50,272 nucleotides of DNA from Pseudomonadota bacterium. GTDB lineage: Bacteria; Myxococcota_A; Polyangia; Polyangiales; Polyangiaceae. Of the stretch, positions 34,930-43,514 are shown piece by piece. The position numbers and the translations under genes are program-made. A model generated the notes under the pieces. That model was not told where the DNA came from and did no database searches. It was given only the letters and a program-made list of their open reading frames with translations. Each line of letters begins with the position of its first letter. Position 1 is the stretch's first letter. The DNA lies in contig JAEWRL010000034.1 of NCBI GenBank assembly GCA_023398955.1, positions 1-50,272 on the forward strand, written 5' to 3'.

Positions 34930-36636
34930 ATGGTGACGATAGACGGCAACACGACCGGTTTGGGCCCGCAGGCGCTCCGCGTACTGGAGCGCATCTTTAG
35001 GCGCCGTGTTCCCCTCGACCAGGTCGCAACGCCTGAACTGGTTCGCTCTCTTGCAGAGGCCAGCCGGGAAACCAAGCGTCAAGTGGGCGCCTTGGTACAT
35101 CGCTCCGGCGAGGTCGACCGCGTCATCGTCGGGGACGCTTCTGGCCTGATGCTACCTGATATTGGGCGCCTGCGCGCTGCCCAAGGCCGCTTTCGGGCGC
35201 TGCGCCTCGTGCACACCCATCTGTTTGGGGAGCCCCTCACGCGCGACGACCTGACTGACCTCACGCGCCTCCGCCTCGATCTGGTCGCCGCTGTCTTGCT
35301 GAACCCGGAGGGCGAACCCCGATCGTTCACCTGGGCCTACAACGTACCGGCTGAAACGCTGGACGGTAACGGTTACCGCATTGAGGGCCCGCTACCATGG
35401 GGCCAAGGGCTGCCCCACTTCGGTGACCTGATTGCATCGCTCGAGAGCGAGTTCGCGCGCCAGGCGCAAACCTGGGGCGTGAAGGCCAAAGATGGCCGCG
35501 CGATCCTCGTCCACGTCTCTGCGAAAGACAAGGGAGCGCAGTGGCGGGCAGAGTCACGCCTTGCAGAGCTCGAACGGCTCGCGCAAACGGCTGGTGTCGC
35601 GGTGGTGGATCGCGTGATCCAGCTTCGCGACAAGCCGGATCCCAAGTACGTGCTTGGCCGCGGCAAGCTGGAAGAGGTCGTCATCGCTGCCATCGAGCTC
35701 GGCGTGGAGACGCTCATCTTCGATTGCGATTTGACGCCAGCCCAGGGAAGCTCGATTGCCCAACGCACCGACCTTCGCGTCATCGATCGGACCCAGCTGA
35801 TCTTGGATATCTTCGCACAGCGCGCCACAACGCGGGACGGGAAGCTTCAGGTGGAACTTGCCCAGCTGAAGTACACCCTGCCCCGGCTCGGTGCGAAGGA
35901 TGACGCCCTGAGCCGGCTCACAGGCGGAATCGGAGGACGGGGACCAGGAGAAACAGTGCTCGAGATCGGGCGGCGCCGCGCACGAGAGCGCGTTTCCCGC
36001 CTCGAGAAGGAGTTGCAGAACCTCGCCCAACAGCGTTCGAGACGCCGTGCGCGCCGCGACGCTTCGGGCACGCCCGTGGTGTCCATCGTCGGCTACACGA
36101 ACGCTGGGAAGAGCACGCTGCTCAATGCATTGACGCAGGCTGGAGTCCTTGCCGAAGACAGGTTGTTCGCCACGCTCGACACCAAGTCGCGCCGATTGCG
36201 TCTCCCCTCCGGGCTCCAGCTCGTCCTAGCGGACACCGTCGGGTTCATCCGAGACATGCCGAAGGATCTGCTCGTCACGTTTCGCGCGACGTTCGAGGAG
36301 GCCGCACTGTCCAGCTTGATCATCGAAGTGATCGATGCCGCGGATCCCGATCATCATCGCCATAGTGAAACCACCGCCAAACTGCTCCAGGCACTCGGCA
36401 TCGAAGGAATCCCACGCCTTCGTGTGTACAACAAGATTGACAAGCTCGACGCCACAGAGCGGCAGCTCGTGGTCAGCGAACTCTCGAGCGTGGCAATCTC
36501 TGCGCGGGACCCCCGTTCGCTCGGGCAGCTCCTGCTCCGCCTCGAGGGGGAGTTGGGCGCGCTCGGCTTCTCGCCTACCACGAACTATGCGAGCGAACAG
36601 GTGAGCTTGTCCGGTGCGGGCCCCGAGATGGGCTGA
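34930..36636 (+). CDS. hflX: Ribosome-associated GTPase HflX with extended N-terminus
   Basis: A GTPase that binds 50S subunits and splits or rescues stalled ribosomes. The 568-residue form has an extra N-terminal domain of about 190 residues (start DGNTTGLGPQALRVLERIFRRR); its VHTHLFGEPLTRDDLTDL resembles the JAB/MPN-like HTH-x-D segment seen in some HflX proteins. The HflX domain follows with the glycine-rich GGIGGRGPGETVLEIGRRRARER linker, then the G domain: P-loop GYTNAGKST, DTVGFI and NKID. The ATG at 34930 has AGG 6-8 bases upstream. It is convergent with the BipA gene. Confidence 0.94.
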   Translation: MVTIDGNTTGLGPQALRVLERIFRRRVPLDQVATPELVRSLAEASRETKRQVGALVHRSGEVDRVIVGDASGLMLPDIGRLRAAQGRFRALRLVHTHLFGEPLTRDDLTDLTRLRLDLVAAVLLNPEGEPRSFTWAYNVPAETLDGNGYRIEGPLPWGQGLPHFGDLIASLESEFARQAQTWGVKAKDGRAILVHVSAKDKGAQWRAESRLAELERLAQTAGVAVVDRVIQLRDKPDPKYVLGRGKLEEVVIAAIELGVETLIFDCDLTPAQGSSIAQRTDLRVIDRTQLILDIFAQRATTRDGKLQVELAQLKYTLPRLGAKDDALSRLTGGIGGRGPGETVLEIGRRRARERVSRLEKELQNLAQQRSRRRARRDASGTPVVSIVGYTNAGKSTLLNALTQAGVLAEDRLFATLDTKSRRLRLPSGLQLVLADTVGFIRDMPKDLLVTFRATFEEAALSSLIIEVIDAADPDHHRHSETTAKLLQALGIEGIPRLRVYNKIDKLDATERQLVVSELSSVAISARDPRSLGQLLLRLEGELGALGFSPTTNYASEQVSLSGAGPEMG

Positions 36637-36675
36637 TTGCACGACCCAGCCTCAGAACATGGTTGCCGGCCCGTT

Positions 36676-38493
36676 TCAACCGTCGTCACGCCTCGGTCGG
36701 CGATTACAGTCGAGCACGGCCTTTCGAACGCGCAGAGAGGTTGGCGTCACCTCGACCAGCTCGTCCTTGTCGATGAACTCGAGCGCAGTCTCGATGCTCA
36801 GGAGGTGTGCGGGTGCAAGGATCACGTTCTCGTCCTTGCCGGCGGCACGAATGTTCGTCAGCTTCTTCTCACGGGTGACGTTGACATCCAAGTCGTTGGC
36901 CCGATTGTGCTCACCGATGACCATTCCCTCGTAGACATCGGTGCCCGGATCGATGAACAGTACGCCGCGCGGCTGTAAATGAAAGAGCGCGTAGGGTGTC
37001 GCCGTGCCAGCGCGATCAGCGACGATGGCACCATTCCCGCGCCGCAGTCGGGCTCCTCGGTACGGCTCCCATGCATCGAACATCGTGTTGAGCAATCCGG
37101 TGCCCCGAGTTTCCGTCAGGAATGCGGAGCGGAAGCCGATGAGGGCGCGGGAGGGAACCCGGAACTCGATACGCGCCCGTCCAAAGCCAAGATTGCTCAT
37201 CTTGACCATCTGGCCCTTTCGCTCACCAAGGCGCATCGTCACGGCTCCGACGTATTCGTCCGGAACATCGACGACGACACGCTCCACCGGTTCGCAAACC
37301 TCGCCGCCCACATCGCGTGAGACTACGTCCGGCATCCCGAGTGCAAACTCGTACCCTTCACGCCGCATCGTCTCTGCGAGCACCGCGAGCATGAGCTCCC
37401 CGCGCCCGTGGATGATGAAGGTATCTGGTTCGCTGGTCATTTCGACACGCAATGCCAGGTTCCGCCGCGCCTCCTTCTCGAGGCGAGCCCTGAGATGACG
37501 GCTTGTCACCCACTTGCCGACTTTGCCTGCGAACGGCGATGTGTTCACGACGAATCGCACCTTGATCGTCGGCTCTTCGACAGTGATACGCGGAAGCGCC
37601 TCAGGTGACTCGGCGTCGGCCAGGGTATCGCCTATTTGAACACTATCGAGTCCCGAAACGGCGATGATATCTCCGGCAGTGGCGGATTCGACCTTCACCC
37701 GCGCCGTCCCCTCGAAGGAATAGAGATTGCTCGCCTTGGCGAGCACTGCACCCGCTTCTTGGACGAGAGCGACAGGCTGCGACACCTTGACGGTGCCACG
37801 CATGACGCGTCCAATCGCGAGTCGTCCAACGTAGTCATCATGTTCGATGTTGTGGACGAGCATCTGGAACGGCAGCGCCGTGTCCCCCTTCGGTGCAGGG
37901 ACGCGCTCGACGATCGTCTCGAACAGAGGAAGGAGGTCCTTTCGCTCGTCACCGAGCTCGCGACTCGCGATACCCGCCTTTCCGATGGCATAAAGCGCGG
38001 GGAAATCGGCCTGACCGTCACTCGCCTCCAGATCGCAGAACAGGTCGAAGATCTCACTCAGCACCTCGTCCGGACGAGCGTCGTGGCGATCGATCTTATT
38101 TATCACGACGATGATCGGTAGGCTGAATTCGATTGCTTTCTTGAGCACGAAGCGCGTCTGAGGGAGCGGCCCCTCGGCCGCGTCAACGAGCAGCAGGGCA
38201 CCATCTGCCATCTTCAGCGTCCGCTCCACCTCGCCACCGAAATCCGCGTGGCCTGGTGTGTCGATTATATTGATGGTGTACGGACCCCATTTGACGCTGC
38301 AGTGCTTGGCGAGAATCGTAATCCCCCGCTCGCGCTCCAGGTCATTGCTGTCGAGCACGCGGTCCTGAACGGTCTCGTTGGCGCGAAACACGCCAGTTTG
38401 GCGCAACATGGCGTCCACGAGAGTGGTTTTGCCATGGTCCACGTGGGCGATGATGGCGATGTTTCTGAGATGATTTCGGCTCGTCTGGGTCAT
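36676..38493 (-). CDS. typA: Translational GTPase TypA/BipA
   Basis: An EF-G-like ribosome-binding GTPase involved in 50S assembly and stress or low-temperature growth. The 605-residue product has the usual length. Visible motifs are AHVDHGKTT (P-loop), RERGITI (switch I), DTPGHADFGGEVER (switch II) and NKIDR. The C-terminal region includes VGEHNRANDLDVNVTREKKLTNIRAAGKDE, characteristic of BipA. The ATG at 38493 is chosen because it yields MTQTSRNHLRNIAIIAHVDHGKTT; the longer open frame to 38676 gives non-family sequence. No clear RBS. Confidence 0.96.
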   Translation of the reverse strand: MTQTSRNHLRNIAIIAHVDHGKTTLVDAMLRQTGVFRANETVQDRVLDSNDLERERGITILAKHCSVKWGPYTINIIDTPGHADFGGEVERTLKMADGALLLVDAAEGPLPQTRFVLKKAIEFSLPIIVVINKIDRHDARPDEVLSEIFDLFCDLEASDGQADFPALYAIGKAGIASRELGDERKDLLPLFETIVERVPAPKGDTALPFQMLVHNIEHDDYVGRLAIGRVMRGTVKVSQPVALVQEAGAVLAKASNLYSFEGTARVKVESATAGDIIAVSGLDSVQIGDTLADAESPEALPRITVEEPTIKVRFVVNTSPFAGKVGKWVTSRHLRARLEKEARRNLALRVEMTSEPDTFIIHGRGELMLAVLAETMRREGYEFALGMPDVVSRDVGGEVCEPVERVVVDVPDEYVGAVTMRLGERKGQMVKMSNLGFGRARIEFRVPSRALIGFRSAFLTETRGTGLLNTMFDAWEPYRGARLRRGNGAIVADRAGTATPYALFHLQPRGVLFIDPGTDVYEGMVIGEHNRANDLDVNVTREKKLTNIRAAGKDENVILAPAHLLSIETALEFIDKDELVEVTPTSLRVRKAVLDCNRRPRRDDG

Positions 38494-38555
38494 GCGGGCG
38501 GGGGCTTCTAGCACAGCTGCGAAACTTCGCCCGTTCCGTGATGCCGCCGGGCCAC

Positions 38556-38583
38556 GGGTCGCGATCCTGGACAATGGCGACCC
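38556..38583 (-). terminator. 7-bp hairpin between XRE-cupin gene and typA
   Basis: GGGTCGC (38556-38562) pairs exactly with GCGACCC (38577-38583) around a 14-base loop. It follows the XRE-cupin gene by about 45 bases on the minus strand and precedes the typA start by 63 bases. It may terminate the upstream transcript or lie in the typA leader. No T-tract. Confidence 0.35.
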
Positions 38584-38626
38584 ATGCCGCAGCCGCGGAA
38601 CTGCAGTGAACGCCGCCAGGCCCCCT

Positions 38627-39184
38627 TCAATGACCCACGGGTGCTGGCGCCGCCATCGTGTAAGCAACGGCGGCACGACGCTTACGGTTGCTCAGACGAA
38701 GCTCGCAGCCCGGATCGACGACCGCCACGTCCCCAGAACCCAGATGCCAGACCTCGTCCTCCACCTGACATTCTATTTCCCCCTGCTCGCAGGCCACGTA
38801 GCGCCGCGCGCTTCGACCCCCATCCGCGTGACGGAGCCGCGCACCCCCGTCCAACTGGATCCGCTCCAAACACAGTCCCGGAAGCGGTTCAGCGAGGAGC
38901 TCGCGCACCTGTACATGGTTGCGGCGGTGCGACGCGAGAGCAGACGCTGCGTACTGCCGAACTGGCTGGCGCGCGGGAGCGATGAGTTGCTCAATGGTCG
39001 CCTGCAGCGCTGAAGCCACCCTCATCATGACGGACAGTGTCGGGTTCGCTGCTCCAGACTCCAGATGCGCCAGAGTGGGTCGCGGAACGCCAGAAACATC
39101 AGCCAGCTGCTGCTGCGTGAGACCACGAAGATCGCGCAAACGGCGCAGATTGTGAGCGAGATTCGTCGGGGGATGGTCTGGCAT
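38627..39184 (-). CDS. XRE-family regulator with C-terminal cupin domain
   Basis: A 185-residue DNA-binding regulator. Residues about 8-65 are an HTH_XRE domain (NLRRLRDLRGLTQQQLADVSGVPRPTLAHLESG). Residues about 105-175 form a cupin barrel with EQGEIECQVEDEVWHLGSGDVAVVDPG, which usually binds a small effector. Such regulators often act locally on metabolic genes or on their own promoter. The ATG at 39184 has no strong RBS. The neighbouring Tudor-knot-like lipoprotein gene is 46 bp upstream on the same strand, so the two might be co-transcribed. Confidence 0.9.
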   Translation of the reverse strand: MPDHPPTNLAHNLRRLRDLRGLTQQQLADVSGVPRPTLAHLESGAANPTLSVMMRVASALQATIEQLIAPARQPVRQYAASALASHRRNHVQVRELLAEPLPGLCLERIQLDGGARLRHADGGRSARRYVACEQGEIECQVEDEVWHLGSGDVAVVDPGCELRLSNRKRRAAVAYTMAAPAPVGH

Positions 39185-39230
39185 GTCGGCACGTTATCAT
39201 TGATCATTGCCGGCAAACCAGTCACCCGCA

Positions 39231-39716
39231 CTACTTTCGACCCGCCATTCGCTCGATACCCACCACTTCATCCCAGGCGCTTTCGTGACCATCATAGTGC
39301 ACGAGGTAGCGATCCGCGGCGACGACCCCGACTATCGTTGCACCGTAGGTGGTACCCCGCCAACGCACCCGAACTCGGTCCCCGACCTTGAATGGGCTGT
39401 TCGCGGCCCGCTGCTCCGGGGTGGGCTCCCTCGGTGCGCACGCGAACCGGCGCTCAGTATTCGCCCGCGCCGCCTCGCTTTCCAGAATGCGCCCCTTTAC
39501 CTTGTCCACCGTTACCTCGCGGATCCAGACAGCGTCACACCCTTGGAAGTGCACGACTAGCTTCGTCCGTCCATGCTTCTCTTTGATGAAGGCTGGGTAC
39601 ACTCCCTCGTCGTACTCCACCAGCACGTGCTCCCCTACCCGATACCCTTCTTTGCAACCGACGCCGACTGCGAAGGCCAAGCACAGACCGCCAATGCTCA
39701 GATGCTTTCGCCGCAC
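39231..39716 (-). CDS. Lipoprotein with two Tudor-knot/chromo-barrel-like domains
   Basis: A 161-residue protein, function unknown. The signal peptide ends FAVGVGC with Cys21. Two similar SH3-like barrels follow: residues about 25-73 (YRVGEHVLVEYDEGVYPAFI, ending VHFQGCDAVWIREVTVDKV) and 110-157 (FKVGDRVRVRWRGTTYGATI, ending VHYDGHESAWDEVVGIERM). The VGDxVxVxW start and VHYxGxxxxWDEVV end match Tudor-knot or MRG chromo-barrel domains known from eukaryotic chromatin and RNA-binding proteins. In an exported lipoprotein they may instead bind wall, peptide or nucleic-acid ligands; this is inference. It lies between the patatin operon and the XRE-cupin gene. Confidence 0.83.
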   Translation of the reverse strand: MRRKHLSIGGLCLAFAVGVGCKEGYRVGEHVLVEYDEGVYPAFIKEKHGRTKLVVHFQGCDAVWIREVTVDKVKGRILESEAARANTERRFACAPREPTPEQRAANSPFKVGDRVRVRWRGTTYGATIVGVVAADRYLVHYDGHESAWDEVVGIERMAGRK

Positions 39717-39818
39717 GAGCCGCAGCGTAGCGCCCCGGGGCGAAGCTGCAACGGCGGCCTCTGCTCCTAGCAGGGGAGCCGGACCTGACGCTGGCGCTCG
39801 ACCGTGCGCGGCCCCGGC

Positions 39819-40931
39819 TCAACCCTCAGCGGGGCGTGGCGGCAGGGACTCCGGCGAGGAGGCGCGAAGTTCCCAGCCGGTTCGCAGAAGCGCGGAGCTC
39901 CCGCGGTCGATCCACTTGGCGATCCGGGCGCGCGTGGTCCGGTATGCATACTCGAGAATCTTCCGCCGGGCAGCAAAGCTTGCTGGATTGTGAAGAAAGA
40001 GTATTGCATCGGTGGGCTCAGGCTCGATCAACAGGATCGCGGCTCGCGACTCGCGCTCGATGCGTCCCAAGGTATGGTGAAGTGCCGCATGACTCGCGAT
40101 ACGCCCCGCTTGACTCGAGACCCACATGAGTCCCTTATCCACGAGGCCTCCGCGGGCACCTTGACCGTTCGTGCCTCCAGCCGTGACGACCGGCACCAGA
40201 GCATTGATGACCACCAGGACATCAGCCCCTTCGGCCACGGCCGCCTCCAAATGCTCAGCCTGCGCAGCACCAGCATCGAAATAGTAGCGATGGCCCATGC
40301 GGACCGGTGAAAAGAAGGGCGGCAACGCCATCGAGGCGATGCAGGCGCGCGTCACCGGTTCGTGCTCGTAGCCGGACCGCCCGAATACGACGCACTCGCC
40401 CGTATCCAACTCGTGGGTCAGAACTCGTAGCGGGCGAGGCATGGCGGTGAAGTTGTTGGGGACTCCGCGTCGGACGAAGAAGTCTTCCAGAAAGCGTTCG
40501 TAGCCATCGAGCGAGTACACGCCGGGCGGCAACGAGTCATAGAGCTGGTCGAGCTGTTCCCACAGGACGGCTGGCGACGGAGCCTCCCGCCCCGGGCGCA
40601 ACAAGCCCGTGAGGCCGCGCTGGACCGCCCCGAGCCCCGAGCCCCAGGCATGGCGCCAGCCCGTAACGTCCATGCGAAAGAGGTGCCGCCGCTCCAAGGG
40701 AAAGTAGTCGTCGGCGGGGTCGAGGATCGCGCGGTAAATCCGTTGAACGGGGCGCCCACCCGCCAGAGCCGCGGCAACGCTCGCGCCGCTCGACGCGCCC
40801 ATATAGATGTCGAACTCGTTGACGTGAACTCCCGCGACGGCGTCCTCCAGTGCTGCGAGGGCGCCAATCTGGAACATGGCTCCTGTGGCCCCTCCGCCTC
40901 CCAAGCACAGGGCAATACGCGACTTGATCAT
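39819..40931 (-). CDS. Patatin-like phospholipase
   Basis: A serine lipid acyl hydrolase of 370 residues. The oxyanion loop GGGGATG is at 11-17, the nucleophile elbow GASSG (45-49) gives catalytic Ser47, and the catalytic Asp lies in YYFDAGAAQ (about 216-224), where most patatins have D-G-G/A. No signal peptide, so it is likely cytoplasmic or membrane-peripheral. The final 100 residues (IEPEPTDAILF onward) are typical tail sequence. ATG at 40931 overlaps the stop of the CPBP-like gene as ATGA, indicating translational coupling. The substrate (phospholipid, polyhydroxyalkanoate or other) is unknown. Confidence 0.9.
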   Translation of the reverse strand: MIKSRIALCLGGGGATGAMFQIGALAALEDAVAGVHVNEFDIYMGASSGASVAAALAGGRPVQRIYRAILDPADDYFPLERRHLFRMDVTGWRHAWGSGLGAVQRGLTGLLRPGREAPSPAVLWEQLDQLYDSLPPGVYSLDGYERFLEDFFVRRGVPNNFTAMPRPLRVLTHELDTGECVVFGRSGYEHEPVTRACIASMALPPFFSPVRMGHRYYFDAGAAQAEHLEAAVAEGADVLVVINALVPVVTAGGTNGQGARGGLVDKGLMWVSSQAGRIASHAALHHTLGRIERESRAAILLIEPEPTDAILFLHNPASFAARRKILEYAYRTTRARIAKWIDRGSSALLRTGWELRASSPESLPPRPAEG

Positions 40932-41743
40932 GAAATGTCCTCCGCGCGCGCACGCGCACTGTCAGCACTTCCCCGCGCCACACGATAGGCGGCATACGAA
41001 GCCGCCGCCACCCCGACCCAACCAGCTGCGGCCCAGCCCCAACTCACCACGAGAGTTCCCGTCCCTCCCAGCATGCCACGGCTGGCAAGGAAGAAGGTCG
41101 TGGCGCTATACACGACGTGCATGCACAGGGGAGGTAGAACCGATCCGGAGATTGCGCGAAGCTGGCTCAACAAGGCCGCGAGCAAGGCCACCGGAAGCCA
41201 GCTCTGCACGTCTGGGTGTGCCACGACGAAACAGATGCCGGACACGACTGCCGCCACGCGCGCTCCACTCGATCGACGCAGAGCCCCGTAGATGGCTCCC
41301 CGGAAGAAGAGCTCCTGGAAGAGGGGAGCGGCGCACCCCAACATCACCAGGGCCGCCGCCGCGTTGACGGCCGAATCGCTGTTCAGCAAAGCCGCCCGCT
41401 CCGCGAGCACTCGGCTCGGCGTCGGGAACCAGCTCTCGATGACTTGCGTCAGCGATGCCATAGGCACATGCACCAGCACGCCCATGGCGGCGGCGATGGG
41501 AAGGATCTCGACCGTGGTGGCTCGCAAGCCGAGAGCCTTGCTGCGAAGGCTCGAATCTGCGTGCCGCCAAAGCAGGAGCAACGTTCCAACGGCGTGCACG
41601 GTCGCCAGCCAACCACCCATGAAGACGGCATCACCGGCCAGGCTCGGCTGCACCGAATGGGCAGCCGCAAGTCCGCCAACCAGGATCGCGACCATGGCGA
41701 AGGTCCAGACGAAGGCATGAAGCAGGCTGAAGCTCTTGTCCAT
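40928..41743 (-). CDS. CPBP (CAAX-protease-like) intramembrane protease homologue, variant motif
   Basis: A 271-residue integral-membrane protein with about six to eight hydrophobic helices. The conserved core is present but altered: motif 1, normally EExxxR, reads Gln143-Glu144-Leu-Phe-Phe-Arg148 (LFQELFFRG), and motif 2 FxxxH is Phe172-His176. In Rce1-type enzymes the first Glu is part of the catalytic site, so Gln here may reduce or abolish protease activity, leaving a binding or chaperone role. The ATG at 41743 directly abuts the nadB stop (TAG), and its own stop overlaps the patatin start, giving an operon without gaps. Confidence 0.85.
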   Translation of the reverse strand: MDKSFSLLHAFVWTFAMVAILVGGLAAAHSVQPSLAGDAVFMGGWLATVHAVGTLLLLWRHADSSLRSKALGLRATTVEILPIAAAMGVLVHVPMASLTQVIESWFPTPSRVLAERAALLNSDSAVNAAAALVMLGCAAPLFQELFFRGAIYGALRRSSGARVAAVVSGICFVVAHPDVQSWLPVALLAALLSQLRAISGSVLPPLCMHVVYSATTFFLASRGMLGGTGTLVVSWGWAAAGWVGVAAASYAAYRVARGSADSARARAEDIS

Positions 41744-43348
41744 CTATCGACCACGCAGGTGCGGCACCACACCTCGTTTTGCGATGGTGTCTGCCATCCA
41801 CTCGTCTGATGTCGCCGGATAGTCGATGGTGTAGTGGAGCCCACGGCTCTCTCGCCGGCTCGCAGCCGACGAGATGACGAGCTCAGCAACCGTCAGGATG
41901 TTTCGCAGCTCCAAGAGATCGCGCGTCACCAGGTGTTTCCAGTAGTATTCGCGGGTCTCTTCCTCCAACAGTGCGATGCGGCGAGCGGCTCGTCGGAGCC
42001 TGGCGTCGGTCCTGACGATGCCAACGTAGTTCCACATCAACCTTCGCACTTCGTCCCAGTTGTGCGTCACCACGACGGCTTCGTCGCTGGCAACGGCAGA
42101 TCCGGTATGCCACTCGGGGACCTCGGGCACCGGGCTTGCGCGGAGCTCCGGGATGAGCTGCCCCAGCTTGCTGGCAGCGCGACGGGCAAAGACTAGGGCC
42201 TCCAGCAAGGAGTTCGAGGCGAGTCGGTTGGCTCCATGTAGCCCCGTGAATGCGCATTCGCCGATGGCCCAGAGCCCCGGTAGGCTGGTCCTTCCATGTA
42301 GGTCGGAAGTGACTCCGCCGCACATATAATGCGCCGCAGGGACGACGGGGATCGGACGGGTCGTCACGTCGATGCCGTACTGGGAGCAGGTCTCGACAAT
42401 CGTCGGAAAACGCTGCTTCACGAAGTCCGCCGGCTTGGAGGAAATATCTAGGCAGACATACTCGGAGCCGGTGCGCTTCATCTCATGATCGATGGCCCGA
42501 GCAACTACATCGCGCGGCGCGAGATCGGCCATCGGATGGTGATGCTTCATGAATGGTTCGCCGCTCGGTAGTCGCAGGATCGCACCCTCACCTCGCAGCG
42601 CCTCGCTGATGAGAAAACTCTTGGCTCTTGGCTCGAACAAGACGGTCGGGTGAAACTGAAAGAACTCCATGTTCGCCACCTCTGCACCAGCTCGGTAGGC
42701 CATGGCAACGCCATCACCAGTGGCGATATCGGGGTTCGACGTGTAAAGGTAAGCCTTGCCTGCCCCTCCGGTGGCCAACACGACGGCCCGGGCGAGCACC
42801 GTGTGCACGATCCCCGTCTTCTCGTCCAGAACGTAGGCGCCCACACACCGGTCCGGACCACCGAACTTCGTCAACGTGATGAGATCCACTCCCATATGCC
42901 ATTCGAGCAAGCGGATGTTTGGCGCCTCGGTGACAGCCTGGGCCAGCGCACGCTGGACTTCCCTCCCCGTGTAGTCTCCAGCATGAACGATGCGGCGCTC
43001 GCTGTGCCCACCTTCCCTGCCCAGGCGCAGCACCTCTCCTTCCACCGAGAACTGCGCTCCGAGACCAATGAGCCAGCGAATCGCCTCTGCACCCTGGTGC
43101 ACACAGATGTCGACGACGATATCGTGACAGAGTCCAGCCCCCGCTCCCCGTGTGTCCTCGGCATGCTTCTCGGGCGAGTCATGAGTGGACATCACTGCTG
43201 CAATGCCTCCCTGAGCCCAACTCGTGGCTGTATCGTGCTGGGCACGCTTGGTGACGAGGGTAACGTCGCCGTGCCGGGCGGCTTCCAAAGCAAGGGTCAT
43301 GCCGCTCACCCCGCTACCAAGCACAAGGAAATCCGTGACTAAGCGCAT
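41744..43348 (-). CDS. nadB: L-aspartate oxidase
   Basis: FAD enzyme oxidising aspartate to iminoaspartate for NAD synthesis. The 534-residue product shows VLGSGVSGMTLAL at the N-terminus, TATSWAQGGIAAV, GGHSERRIVHAGDYTGREV, FFQFHPTVL, EALRGEGAIL, YMCGGV and LYxxGE-like LWAIGECAFTGLHGANRLASNSLLEALVF, the standard NadB/fumarate-reductase flavoprotein set. The ATG at 43348 is chosen because it places the dinucleotide motif at residue 8; a much longer open frame to 44107 overlaps etfB on the other strand and is rejected. No nadA or nadC is adjacent. It is divergent from etfB-etfA with 166 bp between. Confidence 0.94.
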   Translation of the reverse strand: MRLVTDFLVLGSGVSGMTLALEAARHGDVTLVTKRAQHDTATSWAQGGIAAVMSTHDSPEKHAEDTRGAGAGLCHDIVVDICVHQGAEAIRWLIGLGAQFSVEGEVLRLGREGGHSERRIVHAGDYTGREVQRALAQAVTEAPNIRLLEWHMGVDLITLTKFGGPDRCVGAYVLDEKTGIVHTVLARAVVLATGGAGKAYLYTSNPDIATGDGVAMAYRAGAEVANMEFFQFHPTVLFEPRAKSFLISEALRGEGAILRLPSGEPFMKHHHPMADLAPRDVVARAIDHEMKRTGSEYVCLDISSKPADFVKQRFPTIVETCSQYGIDVTTRPIPVVPAAHYMCGGVTSDLHGRTSLPGLWAIGECAFTGLHGANRLASNSLLEALVFARRAASKLGQLIPELRASPVPEVPEWHTGSAVASDEAVVVTHNWDEVRRLMWNYVGIVRTDARLRRAARRIALLEEETREYYWKHLVTRDLLELRNILTVAELVISSAASRRESRGLHYTIDYPATSDEWMADTIAKRGVVPHLRGR

Positions 43349-43514
43349 GGTCGGGAGCGTACACGCTGGATGCCGGATTGCCGAGCCGTCGTGAGTCGAC
43401 AGGCAGAACCCGTTGACGCCGTCTCCCGCAGGTTCTAAGGCCAGAGCTCGGCACCCCGCGACTGGCCAGCAGGCCGCCACCTGCAGGCTCGACGCAAGAA
43501 GGCATGGAGGTCTC

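Noticed and set aside
38494..38676. N-terminal extension of typA
   Set aside because: The extra residues do not match BipA; the family start is at 38493.
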